Assembly: GCA_013398175.1 (NCBI GenBank)
Contig: VZRZ01007768.1
Location: forward strand, 865,600-929,599
DNA length: 64,000 bases
Source of the DNA: Climacteris rufus
Lineage: Eukaryota > Chordata > Aves > Passeriformes > Climacteridae
Direction: 5' to 3'
In this document: positions 1-12,700 of the stretch, in pieces
How positions within the stretch are numbered: the stretch's first letter is position 1
Layout: the number at the start of each line of letters is the position of its first letter
Made by a program: the position numbers and the translations under genes
Notes under the pieces: generated by a model
What the model saw: only the letters and a program-made list of their open reading frames with translations
Databases searched by the model: none
What the model was told of the DNA's origin: nothing

Positions 1-2861
1 TTTTTTTTTTTTTTTGAATGTGGAATTAAGTGAAATTTAACTGTCTGTTGCACTAAAAAGAAACTTAAGTTCTCTTGAATGTTAAATTTTCTGTGTTGAG
101 AATGTCCTGTGGAGCAAGCATTAATACAATGTATTTTCTTTAAAAAAAGTTTCTGATAGAAGCTCTACAAAGGAAACAAGACTGTAGAGTTCCTGTGATG
201 TATAAATACTTCTCGTTGTGTGTATCAAATGTGTAGGTATGTAAGATAGTTATCCATGTTCTTTCTCTTCAAACAGTTTAGGTGAAAATGTGTGCCTCAT
301 TTAATTAGAATTTCCCTACCCACAACATAACTGTTGTCTTGATTATCCCACAAAATGCAACCATTCCAGTGTCACCACAAAGGCAGTGCCCCCTTTGTTT
401 TGGAAATGGGGCAAGAAATCTTTCATTTCAAAGCTCCTGTAACAAATTTCTCCTATCACAAATAATACCAGTTGTGTAGTGCTGCTAATAATGAAGTTGG
501 AGGCACTTCACAGTCATAGAGTGGAAAAGCATTTTAAATTACATCAAAATATGTAAAAGGATTTGGTTCTGGCTGCTTCAGTGTAGTTTCAAACAAGTTG
601 TATAAAATTTATTTTACAGCAGCGCCTTGCATGCTGAAACTTTATAGCAAGATTTAGTTTGGATCCTGCTCAGGATACCTGCTGTGGCTTTCAAAATAGT
701 AGGCAAGAGCTGGAATGTGAAATGTTTAGCTTTACAAATAGACCAGATATCTCTGGCAATCTCTTTAGAGATTATGTTTCATTATTGCTTAAGAGATTTG
801 TTTTTTCTAAACATGGCTATTTAAGAGCAGTTGTAGGTATGTGGAAGAAATAGGTCTGAGGAGGTTATGACCACCATCCTAGGAGCTGAGAAAGAAATGC
901 AAAACTCTGAAATGTAGCAAAGCCTGTCAGTAATAATCCACGTGTGACTCCTTTGCCAGCTCCCTGTATATGCATTTATTTGCACTAAACTGGAGTGGTG
1001 ATGTGATCCCCAGTCCTCTGCTGGCTGTGCTGGATAGCACATCTGCAGCCTTTCTAGCAGCCTTGTTTTTTGACAACAAATATTTGTGTACATTGGACTG
1101 AGTAATTTGGTGCACATTTTGTAGTTGTGATTATCTTGAATTTAATTTTGCATGCAACTCCCAAGATAGATTACCTCTTGCTTCATTAAGGTATTGGCAA
1201 GTCTCAGTTCCAGGTAATAGGTCTGGTTATCTGTCTTTCCATATAATGCTCTCAATATGTAAATTCTAGTGGAAATAAGTGGAGTCATGTCAAACCTATG
1301 ATCATAGCTTTGCTCTTAGATTTCATCTGTGTTATTTCGAGGAAGAATTTGGGGTGATGGATTGAACTAGTCAGATACATTTTGCATGGCTGACATGACG
1401 TTTCATATAGAATTTGATCATAAATCTCTTCAAAGAGGCAGTGAGTTTTTAAAAGCTGCATTAAGTTCCATAACTCTTCATGTGTGTATTGATTAAATAC
1501 AAAACTGGATGGAATTGACTGTAGTTGATCTAAAATAAGGGGGTCTGTCTGGCTTGACTCATTTTTCAAGTATCTTCTGTCTCCTTTGTGATATGTGTTG
1601 CTTAACCTTTAGTTCTGACGTGGTACAATGATGAGTTAGTCACACAGGCTGAGGAAGTTGCAGAAGTGATGTTTAGTAGGGTATTTTGACAATAAAGAAA
1701 TACCTACTGTAACAATGCTGATACAACAAAGTAGTTTTAGGTCCTGTGTTACAAAACCAAGATTACTACCTCTACTACTACATGGTGCTCCTACCATGTA
1801 ACTCTTTATATATTTCCTTAAAGATGGAACAGCTGGTAGTCTAAGACTCAGTGAAAAAGGTAGAATTGTGTAGAGGGATTAAAGGACTGGTTTATTTTGT
1901 CTGTATTTCAGATCTAAATGTTAAATATCCACCTATGATGAATTTTATTTGGACTTAACACTTTTGTTTAGGGTGAAAAATCAGACATTTCTTGTACTTG
2001 AACATTTTTCCCCCCTCAAAAAGTACTTAGTTTAGATTGTAGGTGGTATTTTGGGTTTATATATGTTCATTCACATACTAAAAAGTTGATAATACATCAG
2101 TCATGGTAGATTAAGACCGTGTGGTTATCATTAAGTGTGGGTGTTCAGGCAGGGACAGGTATTTTTTCCTCAGAGGATTTTGACAATACCAGAGTTTTTT
2201 GCTGTTGATAGTTATACTTGTTTTAAGTGAAGACTTAAATGCTTGACAGGTGAGCTGACAAACTGAGTTTTAATCTGAACCTGAAGTCTTTATTTTGTGA
2301 AGACCCCCAAATGTACCGTTGTGTGGGTTAGAGGTGTTTCAGGTCAATTGCCACCTTAAAATCTTTCGTGGCTTAACACATTGGAAAGAAACACTGAGCC
2401 TGGGGTGTAAGAGTGAGGTGTAGCTGGGATAGAGAAGTTCATTTTCTGTGCTATTTTGTTACATAGTCTGCTAATTATAGAATCAGACACAGCAGTATAA
2501 CTGAATTAGTGGTTTTACACATCATGCTGAGTAATAATGTAAAAGAAACTGCTGCCTTTGTGATTGAAAATAGTATTTTGATTTTTTTTTAAGCAAGGAA
2601 ATAGGTGGGCAAGCATTTATAATGTATGGAGCTCTACCATTTTAGTAGGTTTTCTCGTGAAAAACTCTGTGGTACTCTTTTTCTTTTAGAGTCCTAGTTT
2701 GGCAGTGGTATTTAAGATTTAAAGTTTAAATCAGTAAGCATATTTACCAGTGAATATTGTTCTTATATAGTTTGGCCTTTTTTCTGATCCTGATTATAAG
2801 AGCTACATACTTAAAGATATGTGGGAAAGCCTTTTATGTCATGAAGAGTTTTTCTTTTTAG
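1..2861. other. 5' flank or upstream intron, no gene recognised
   Basis: AT-rich sequence opening with a T15 tract. Only short chance reading frames are present, with no CpG island or TATA-type promoter that I can defend. Since the first coding exon is far downstream, this is most simply an upstream PUM2 intron, or sequence between the promoter and the 2862-3232 block. Confidence 0.5.
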
Positions 2862-3232
2862 CTTTCTGTGTGGATTGAACATTCCTTGTGTCCTCCTAGG
2901 CATGAATGAAGGGTGCTGGCAAGAGATCAGAGGAACAGAAGAGATGAGAAGAGATGTGTGTGAACATTGGTCAGGGAGGCAGGGGCTTGGAGCAGGGCTT
3001 GCCCCAGCTGGAGCAGGTCCTGTGCTAACATCAGCAGCCTGCTCAGGTGGAACATTCCTCACACCATCCCTGCAGCTGTGCTGCCAGGTGCTTCCAGCAT
3101 CCAGCTACCCCTCAGTGGCCATTCTCCGTGCCACAGCTGGAATTTGTGCCAGCAGCAGCCTGGGGAGGGTTGTGTGTGCAGCAAACACTGCTGGCCCACT
3201 GGATGGTGTTCCAGAGGTTGTGCAGGAGGCCT
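2862..3232 (+). pseudogene. PUM2: Relic of the Pumilio N-terminal coding exon, possibly retained as a PUM2 5' UTR exon
   Basis: A GC-richer island in AT-rich DNA. In one frame from 2875 it reads NIPCVLLGMNEGCWQEIRG, which resembles the N-terminus I recall for long Pumilio proteins of fish and frogs. In another frame, from 3150, it reads QQQPGEGCVCSKHCWPTG. This matches the FFQRQ-GEQ...SKHRWPTGD block that in PUM1 directly precedes VRSVDEMNH. The first frame then resumes as DGVPEVVQ, ending at 3225. Coding exon 1 begins with in-frame GTT CGA TCT GTG GAT GAG (VRSVDE), so the order fits the PUM1 exon pair. The homology sits in different frames, the expected start is TTG rather than ATG, and no donor follows CAG at 3225, so it should no longer encode the protein N-terminus. 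A good acceptor (ends at 2861) and a strong GTGAGT donor (3233) could still make it a non-coding 5' exon. An ATG at 2903 would open an upstream ORF. Confidence 0.5.
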
Positions 3233-5040
3233 GTGAGTTGTTTCTCCTTGGAACAATTGCTGTGTTTTGTGTCAAATCCACCAGGTGGGAATTAAGCTGC
3301 TTTTTCAAGGCTGTTATAATGCAAACTAAAACTTGCAGTTAATTTTGTTAAAGCAGTTATAAATGGAAACAGTAAAATAATTTTGGGATGTTCAGTTGGA
3401 GCCATTCATTTAACTTACATAAGCATTTCCTATTTCTGTGAGTACCTGTTTTTTATCAGAGTATGGTAAAATAATGAGGTTTGAATTTATGCAAAGCAAT
3501 TGGTTCAGTTTGAAAAGGCACTCACTTCTGGTAGGCTTTATGAGAAGCAATGTGCATTTCATACTGAGTCTTTGTTGTTACACTTACAGATAAAAATGTT
3601 TCATTCGGGTGAAATAAAAGTAGAATTAAGTGTAGATGAAAACATAACTTTCTCCTTTTGCAGGTAGTAACCTAGAAGAAAAAAAAAACCTGGTTTTAAG
3701 CTTTTTGCCCTGAAATGTTTGATTGATACAGCTTCCTAAGTTTTCTTTAAAAACTCTGATTTTCAAGCAGGAGTGGCTTTTTCCCCCAGGATTCCTGTAG
3801 TGTGCCACAGTTAAGACCACAGGGAACTTTTTGCAGTTTCCCAAGCTGAAGGGCTTGGGGATTGTGTTCAAAAAAATAGATAAGTATAGGAGCAAATGTA
3901 AATAAACAAAATTTGCTGACTTTACAAGCAGGAGTTACTGTTGTGTCTTCATGTTTTTCTTCATCTGTTCTTTCTCATTCTTTAATTTCTTTTGGCATTT
4001 TGTTTCTGGCTTTACTCTTTTACTGTTTTCTTCCTCTTTTATTGACCTACATAGCAAAATAAAAATCCTGACATTCTGCTTCATGCTGTGTCACGTTCTT
4101 TATTACTTGTACAGAAACCATAAAGCAGTTTTGTAAATCTAAAATGCTACAATGTTCTACTTCTCCACTTGGATGCACTTCCTGAGAACGAAAATGTTGG
4201 GTTTGTCTTTGCTGGTGCTCAGTCTGCTGCACAGGTAACAGTGCTGATTTTCATAAGCATTTCTCAAGGCTGATATGCTGTGTAGATAAAATTGTTCACA
4301 GATCAGTAAATGCTGAATAACTGTTGCATCTCTCTTCTGCCACCTGCTTTCCATCCCCAGTGATCAGAGCCATCCCTCAATCAACAGCTTTGTTCAGATC
4401 AGTTCAGTCCATCAAAATCCCTCAGGATTCCTCCTGCAGGTGAATGTCAGGAACCTCGGGTGTGTTTTCTGGTAACTTGAGTGGGGGATGCAGAGGTTCC
4501 ACTCTTAACTTTGGGAGTGCTTCAGTGGTTCTGTGCATGGTGAAGATTTGGTGAAGGGGAAACTACTTTTAATTGCTGTGCATTTCCATGTGGAAATGGT
4601 AGTGTCCAACCTACTGTAACCATCATCTTGCTGTTTGCCATTTGTTGCCTCATTTGCTCTCCTTCTTCCTTAGCAATATGAACTGGAGGAACCAAGGACA
4701 GATCAGGAGACTTGTCTATTCCAGTTCTTTGATTTGAGTCCTGTGTACCAGTGTTTTTTGGGATTTAGTTAAGATGGAAGTTACTGTTTTGTTGGGGTTT
4801 TTGGAGGTTTGGGGTTGTTTTTTCAAGAACAGAAAACTAGAGTTAGAAGTACTAAAGAAATGGGTTTTCTAAAATCTGTATGCAAACAGTGGAAGGAGTT
4901 TAGCTGGGATTGTTTTCTGTGTCTACTACACAGACTGTGTAGGTTAACTTATTTAAAATAGATTTTTTAAATGCATTTAGAGAAAAAAATAAAAGAATAG
5001 AAGCAAATATGGTAGATAAATATCTTGTAATGTCTGATGT

Positions 5041-5430
5041 TCACAGAATCACAGCGTGCTTTGGGTTGGAAGGGAACTTAAAGATCATCCAGTTCCAACC
5101 CTGCCTGTCATGGGCAGGGACACCTTTCCCTAGACCAGCTGGCTCCAAGCCCCATCCAGGCTGACCTTGAGCACTGCCAGGGATGGGGCATCCACAGCTT
5201 CTCTGGGAAAGCCATTGCAGTGTCTCACCACCCTCACAGTCAAGAATTTCTTCCAGGTGCCTAGTGTGCACCTGCCCTCTGGCAGTTTAAAGCCATTTCC
5301 CCTTGTGTTTTCCCTCCATGCCTTGGTCCAGCTGTCCTATAGCCCCTCTGGCTACTGGAAGGTGTGCTGAGGTCCCCTGGGAGCCTTCTGTCCTCCAGGC
5401 TCTCCTCCAAAACCCCAAGAACTTCTCCTC
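5041..5430 (-). mobile_element. CR1 LINE 3' fragment
   Basis: The + strand opens with an agaatca-type terminus, then a tttgggttggaaggga block and gatcatccagttccaacc. The segments for agaccag, ccccatccaggctgacctt and ccctcacagtcaagaatttcttcc follow. This is the reverse complement of the conserved avian CR1 3' end, so the element runs on the minus strand with its 3' terminus at about 5041. It is 5' truncated, and the inner boundary near 5430 is approximate. Confidence 0.88.
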
Positions 5431-6009
5431 AGCACTGTACTCAGTCCAATCTTCCAGGTCCAGTCTTCTGTCAAGTTATGTGACCCTGAGGTCTTAACTG
5501 GTGCAAGTAAATACAGAATGTGGAAAAACCTTGAATCCACTTTTGTAGCAGAAGACACCTGATACTTTTTGACTTTGGGTGGTACATAGAAGTGAATTGG
5601 AAGAGTTGTTGTTGGGAGCAGTAAAACAAAAGGGATCAGCTTGGATGGAATCAGTAATGGATTGTGAAGAGTCTTCAGATTAGTTAAAGTGCTAAAGAAG
5701 CTCAGTAAGAGAATAAAAAGTTGATAAATATACTTCATTAATTGCAAGAAATGAATTCCTGGGAAGGCTAGGGAAACATTATCTTGGTCTTCTGAAAGCC
5801 ATCTGAACTATCTTCAAAAGAACTGAACAGTAAGGCAAGGCAGTGTCTTTAGTAAAGATAATTATTTGTCTAGTAGGATATTTAATTATTACTGTGGTTC
5901 AAAGACTGAAGAATTGCTTGTCAGAGTCCCTGATAAGGGGTTATTGAGGAATGAACTATGGGAATTATCACTGAAGTGTCAATAGTGTCAGTAGTTGGAA
6001 GGGAGTTCA

Positions 6010-6105
6010 TGCCATTTAAGCAGATGCTTTAACTTTTGGTCAGCCCTGAAGTGATCAAGTAGTTGGATTAGTAGAGTCCTTCCAGCTGAAATATTCTATC
6101 CTATA
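6010..6105 (+). mobile_element. Decayed CR1-like 3' tail
   Basis: Contains gatcaagtagttggattag, then gtccttccagctgaaatattctatcctat. This resembles the 3' end of older CR1 families (tagttggact...ccttccaact...attctattct). It is short and diverged, with approximate boundaries. Confidence 0.45.
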
Positions 6106-6317
6106 TTAATGCACAGTAGCATTAGAGGCCTTGGATAGCACAGGGAAGGATCAAGTGGATCAAGGATCAAGTCCTGGAGATCCACAGTAGTATTGAGGCT
6201 TAATGTATGTTAATTTGGAAATGATTAGGACTAATGGCAGAACTCCAGTGGCACACACATTTAAGAGAAGAGCAGGAAGTTCAAACACACCACAGTCAAA
6301 TGGGATTCAACTCTTGA

Positions 6318-6716
6318 TTGAAATGGCAAATTCCTTTTGCTAAGAGTACACTTGACACATTGGTGTCCGAATTAACCAGCCACTGGCTCAGAACTGACAT
6401 CATTGTCTTACAGAACATTTCAGCAGAAGAGGCACAGAAACATGCAGTGTTAACATTCACAATCTCTCGTTCTGTGGCTGCTTCAGCTGCAGCACAGGTT
6501 GAGGTGGTGGACAACAGTTCCTCACAGCCAACACTTGAGAGGCTTGAGCTGCTCTGCAGGCAGAGAGGGAGGCTCTACACAGTAATTGGCAGCCAAGAGG
6601 GCAGAGGCTACAGGAGCATGAGAGGTGATAGTCAAAATTCTTCGGACACTCAGCTGAAAGGTTCTGCATGCACAACTCCTCAGTGCAAGATGTCAAAGCC
6701 AGAAGTGTTAATTTGA
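6318..6716 (+). other. Unexplained 132-codon open frame inside the large intron
   Basis: A moderately GC-rich stretch with an ATG-initiated open frame containing an A/S/V-rich centre (SRSVAASAAAQVEVVDNSSS). I recognise no domain. A possible acceptor (cttacag) precedes 6413, but I see no convincing donor. It could be a chance frame, an unannotated exon, or part of an old repeat. No function is proposed. Confidence 0.2.
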
Positions 6717-9700
6717 GTCCGGAGAGCACCACTGTCCTTCCTTATTAAAACAGCAGTGACCATGCAGTCACTGACAAGGTTAAACTCCTTAATCTAGAGA
6801 TAATCATCCCTGAGTCTATTAATCTTTCTTTAAAATATTTAATGATGGAAAGAGTTATAAAGGATAATGAACTAAGTAGGAAAATTATTTCACTTGGGGT
6901 TTTGACATTTTTCTTTTTCCCTTGAGACCAGAAGAGCATTTCAGTCTCTTTGGTAGCAGAGGATGACCAGTGTCTGCTGTGGCACCATCCTTTTGTTCAC
7001 GTCCCCATGGGGCTTCAGATAGGTTAGTGATCTGTTTGTCACGAGTTCACATCATTTCTGTAAGGAAGAATTGTCTGGGATTCAAAAAGGCTTAGTGATC
7101 ATCAATCAGTGTGTAATACTTGGAGTAACAGAGATGAAGTTTTTTGTAAAGGCAGGATATATTTTCTGGAATGTCAGACTTACAGCACATGTTCTTCCCA
7201 CATGCTGAAGCAAAGAGCTACAGCAGTGGGATACTGCCCAAGCTACTTGTCCTGTCTTTTCCTAGTTCAGCTCCATCTATTTCCCTCCCCCATGGCAAAA
7301 GTAGTTAAACACATCAGTTGTTTCATCTAAATACTTTGGGTTATGAATTTTAACATGACATGTGTTTCTTTGCCTCTTGCTTTTGAAGAAGCAAGAGTTG
7401 ATAAGCAAGACTAACAGAGGAAAGCTTTGGCTGTAGCAGCCTTCTCAGAGAATCTGAAGGGTAGTGGTGCTATAAACAAAAGAACATAAATTGTGTCTTT
7501 ACACAGAGCTTCAGCTGTGCTGCAGTTGCTGCAAATCGTTTGTGTTAGAATTTACAAACATCTCAAAGTTCTGTGAGGAGCTGCTGTAACAATGAAAAAC
7601 CCTTCCTTGGAGGGGAAGAGTACAGAACAAAGGGAAGAGTCTTACTGAGTTCAAGAAAAACTTTTGTCACTTCTGTGGTCTGGAGGAGAAGCTGTAGGGA
7701 TCAGTTCTTGCAAGTATCCATCATGATTTCCACAGGGGCCTGTTAGAACTAATACAGCTGTGAGAAAATGCATAGATGCTATTAAACTCATAAAATGTGC
7801 AAATACTTAACAGGAGGTAATGGACAACTACTAGCAAAAGTTTTACCTTGCTTTTAATGAGATTATTTGGTTTGTTGTTCAAATAAGATAGACTAATATG
7901 TTTGTGCAATGGAAATTGGGAAATAATTTTCCCATCTGAGACTTCACAGTCGTAGCCATCCCTTGAAACAATGAACATAATCTCTTCATTCAAATTGAGA
8001 ACAACATATTCTGTTTCCTGACCTTACAGTGGGAGTTGCATTTCCTGAATCATTAGTTCTTCCTTGTATAGATTCTGCTTAAAACTGTCCCTAGAAATCT
8101 AAATTGGCTTGCATTCCATTTTTTGAATTTCCTAACTTTGTTTGCAACTTTTACTTAAGTTTAAAATTAAGTATAATTTTGAAATACAAGCATTTTAAAG
8201 TAATTTCAAAATAATTTTCATGAACAGATTTTTAAAATACTTTCAAGTGTTAATCAAGTATGCAGTACATAAATACTTTAATTGCTAATTTTTCATTGTG
8301 AACGCTCAGATTTTATCTTACCTGATTGTTTGGTGTCTCTGTAAAGTTAATATCCATCTGAAGCTGTTCTGAAGATCATTTTTTTCTGTTTCTGCCAGCA
8401 ACAGGTTCTGTAATGACTTTTTTGTAATTATTATCTTTCTGTGCTTAGGTTTGCACACAATTTTTAGTTTGCCATGGTCATTGATTAGTTCCAGTAGCAT
8501 TCAGCTCCACCAGACCAGAAACCCAGATTATGATTGTTGAATGTATGGCTTAAGCAACTCCTCAAACTTGTGAATAAGTAAAAATTTTCAAGCCTCACAA
8601 ACTAAGAAAAGAAATCTTAGACTAGAAGGATTTTCCATTGTGGCTAAAGGAGAGCTGGGGGAGGGAGCATTTGATTCCTGTTTTGGAAAATCTGTGCCCT
8701 GTTAAAACATCTTGTTTAATAAGTTCCTCGTGAGATTTCTTCCATCATACTAGTGCTATATGATATGGGGCAAGTATTGTGAGTTTTTCAAATGAGCTTT
8801 AAGGTTGGGTGATTTTTCTGTTAAAAAAAATGATATATCTTGCAAGCTGCATATGTGAGACATCACCTTATTGCCTGCTTGTGACAGTTCTGGTAGCAGA
8901 CATAGCTGGAAGAGGAAATGTTTCTTCTCTCTTTGATTTGAAGAAGCTAAAAAAAGGAGTAATTGTGTTGTACTGCAACGTGGTTTCATGTGATTGAACT
9001 GAAAGAAAAGCATTGAAAAATTCTGTGATCTACTTTAAAGCCTTTCCCTGGCTAGAGAGGAGAAAATTACAGCACTGAATTTCACAGATACTTGATATGT
9101 ATTTTTAGTAGTTTCCAGTAAGTAGTGCATGGAATAGGAAGCTTAATGTGAGCTGTCATCAGGGCAGGAAAAGGAGAGTAATTGCAGTCACCTGACTTGT
9201 GCAAACAAGTTTGTTCTGTGTGACTCCTGTTCTTTAGAGACTCTTTCTTAATCACTCCTTGCAGTCACATTTGCTGTTTCTGTGCATCTGCAGTTTCTGA
9301 CCCTTCCCCAGCGTTTCCAACTGCAGGTGATGCTTTTGGCCATGAGGAACTGGAGCAGTTCCCACCCCCTGCACATTGGCTCACGTGCTGTCAAATGCTG
9401 CCTCTTCTTTGGGCAGTTTGTTGTGTCTTTATTCAGCATTTGCACAAGCATCCCTGTGCTTTCCTACATCCTCTGCTGTATTTCCTATTAGCTCCTGTAT
9501 AGTTCCACCTGCCTTGATATCTCCAAATACCAGCCCTGAGTATCTCCATGCGGATGCCTGCTTTATTCTCACTTTAGCAATTTGGTTTCTTGTTGTATCA
9601 CTGTTTGTAACATGTCTTACACTTCGAGTCCTTCATACTTTGGTGCTTATTCAGTAATTAGCATAGGGAGAGTCCGGTTTGATGTTACAGCAAACAAATA

Positions 9701-12700
9701 GCGTGTGGTCAGCTGTGCATTATCTTGGATTTACATAGAGATAAATTATCCGGTGTGCTTGTGCAGCAGTAGCTCTGCACAGAATCTCTTCAGGTCTGTG
9801 AGGAATCACTGACAGAGCATAAACCTGCAGAGCAGTTCTGTTTCCAGAGGTGCCTGGGGCTGGGAGCAGCCTTGGGGCCTGAGTCTTTCTGCATTTATTC
9901 CCACGTGCTCCAGGTTCTAGGGGAGACTGGGAGTGAGGCCTCATTCTGGACATGGTTATTGTGTGGTTCTGGAGTTTTGTCCTGGAGTTACAACTTGTTT
10001 TAGGCATTCAAAGAGAGTTTTGCATGACATCCAGGTGGTGAGAGCCAGTAAACTTGGGGAAAAATTACTTTATACAGTCATTCAAGCATTTTGTATTTGC
10101 AGGAAATTTCTTGGTATGTTCTTGTTCGCTTTCTTACATTACATTCTTACAAGAAAATTAAAATAAATGAGTCAGTGTTATTTCTTTTGCTTGGTCTAAA
10201 TTCTTAGCTGTGGGTTTTAAATGTTGTTAGCTTTTTCCTTGTGATTTAAAATTGGGGTTTCTGAAAATGTATGACATTGCTTTATTGCACAGAGGAGCTG
10301 CATTCAGCTTTCTGAACTACCTTGATTTGGTACCAATTACATTGAAGTCAGGGTGAAGAAGGCCCTTGTGTGTTCTGAAGAGTTATGGGAAAGCTTTTTT
10401 CTCTTCAGTGTAAAGACAAAGAGGAAAGCAAAGTGGATAAATATGTGAGGGGAAGCAGGTGGGCAGCATGTAGTTGGTGAACAATTTCAGGGAATACTTT
10501 ATTTTTTGTGAGAATGAATAACTTGGAATTTAGACATCTAACCAGAGATTTTGCTCATAAAATCACTTTCTGATGTTTTGTTAGATGATAATTCAAACAT
10601 GATTTGTTTTCTATCCACAATTACTGCTTTTGCCTGCCCTATGCTCTGCTGTTTGTGTGCTTGTAGCTGTTTTTACATATAAATGCTTTAAATTTTTAGC
10701 TTCTTAAATGAAAAGGTTGAAGTATTTGGCTTTAAATCCATTGAAGCACAGATGTATCAATGCCAGTCTTTGAACTAATTTTTGTTACAAAGCTTTTGTC
10801 ACTTCAATTTGAATCCTGAATAGCCTACTCTATTTTTTTTTTAAATTTTTATTTATTGTCATTGGTATAAAGTCTTTGGTGTTAATTTAGGCTGTCTTTT
10901 ACTTTTTTGAAGGACTAGCCAGCATTTAGTGAGGTATTAATGTCCAAGGCTAAGCTATGGCTCTTGCTGAATTAGAAGTGAGGCTTACTGAATTAGAAGA
11001 AGTCTCTATGGGTTTTTTTTTTACAGTTGGCTGTTGTTTTCAGCATTTAGGAACTGTAAAAATCTATGGGTAATTTAAATACACATGTTGTCCAAAGAGA
11101 ACATCCTTAGAAAACAGCTGAAATAATTGATAACAGCAATTTCTTTAAATGTCCATTCACCTGCTGTAGACAGATAAGTAGAAAACCCATATGCCTCTCT
11201 ATGGCAAAGGGAGGCACTAAAAACATACATGAAAAGAAACACGTTTTACCATTCCTGGAGGTCATGCAGGGTTTAAAAGCTCAAAAAAATTGAAGGTATA
11301 TTTGAAACTTTGGGATTTTTTCCCCTCTCATTTTTTGCTGGGGATATAGAGAAGTTGTGTGGTGTTGTCAGGACCTTTTTTTACAACAACTGGTTGTTCT
11401 TAGTGGAATGAGGACTCTAAAAATTCTCTGTTTTGGTTTGGGGGTTTCTTTGTTACAATCAGCCATTCAGTTCATTGTGTAACAACGGGGTAGTTTCACA
11501 TCTTCATCTCTGGTTGTAGCACCCACTTTGAGAAGATCAGACTGTTGATATTCCCTGGTTTTTTCTTGCCTGCTCAGGAGAAAAAAAAACCCCACAAAAG
11601 CAAAATGCCAACAGAGCTTGTTCAAATGGTACTGGATCCTGAGTGAGAAGAATTCAGGATGCCAGAAGCTCCTGAGCAGGAGAATTACTGGGAGAACTTT
11701 AGTTTTTCCATGCAGTGTTACTGGAAACTACATCCTTGAGAAATGAATATTTTCTATGGTAAATGCTTCTGCCATATTCAGGAGTAAGCAAAACAAAAGT
11801 AATTGCTCTGCAGAAGGGATTGTTACATATCAATTGCTGGGAGTGGGAGGAGTGTTTGTGATATCAGTTCTGCAGTAACACACAATAAAACTGTTTCCTG
11901 GAAATTCTGTCAGTGCCTTCTGGAATTTCCTTAGCCCCACTTTTAGTGGGGGTGGCGTTTATCTGTATATACAGGCATACAGAATAGTTTTCTTGGTATA
12001 AATTATATTGTTTATAAATCAGTTATGTTCCATGGGATTCCTTAAAATTATTCTTTTAAGGTAGTGTTAAAACCCCATGATTTGTCAAACAGAAATTTAA
12101 AGTTTGGCGTTTCTTTTTACTTCTCAGACATTTGTGGAGGTGAGATGTCCTGTTTCAGATTGTGTGGTAGCAAACAGAAAAGTGAAGATAGTTGACATTT
12201 CTATTAAAATACACCACCAAAAAAAGTATTGATTACAATGTACAAAATTAAGTTATGGAAATTTACTTGATTTGAAGCCTGTGAATTCCAACGTTCTGAT
12301 TCTTGTTAACATTTTTAGGAAAAGCTTGTTGACTGTTAGAATGAAAGTTGTGTTTCATTAATCATTACAAAATACATTGAGATAAATTGTCCCTAGTTCC
12401 TGCTTGTGTGTAGATAACTTTGGGCTTTATACAGAGCTTTCATCTTCAGAAAAGGCAACGTTTTAAGCCTTTTTTTTATAGCATGTTGCCTAGAAAGCAC
12501 TCAAGGGTTTTTAAAAGTTTAACTTAATCAAGTTTTTGAGTGAGAGAATGAAGGCTGATGTCTCAAAACAGCAGCACAGCAGATGAGTGTCACACCCTGT
12601 GTAGCTGTGGAGTTCCTGCTCACTGACTGAGCCCTGCTGTGTGGAACAGAATAGGAATGGTCACAAACTGGGCTTGTGAATTCCTCTAAACTTCTGGTAC

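Noticed and set aside
1..2861. PUM2 promoter or CpG island
   Set aside because: The interval is AT-rich with almost no CpG; no promoter can be supported, and the transcription start is probably outside the window.
5352..5747. 131-codon minus-strand open frame
   Set aside because: It begins inside the CR1 fragment and runs into unrelated intron; no reverse-transcriptase or other CR1 protein motif is visible.
7374..7397. 9-bp perfect inverted repeat ctcttgctt/aagcaagag
   Set aside because: Too short and too close-set for a microRNA precursor; expected by chance in 64 kb.
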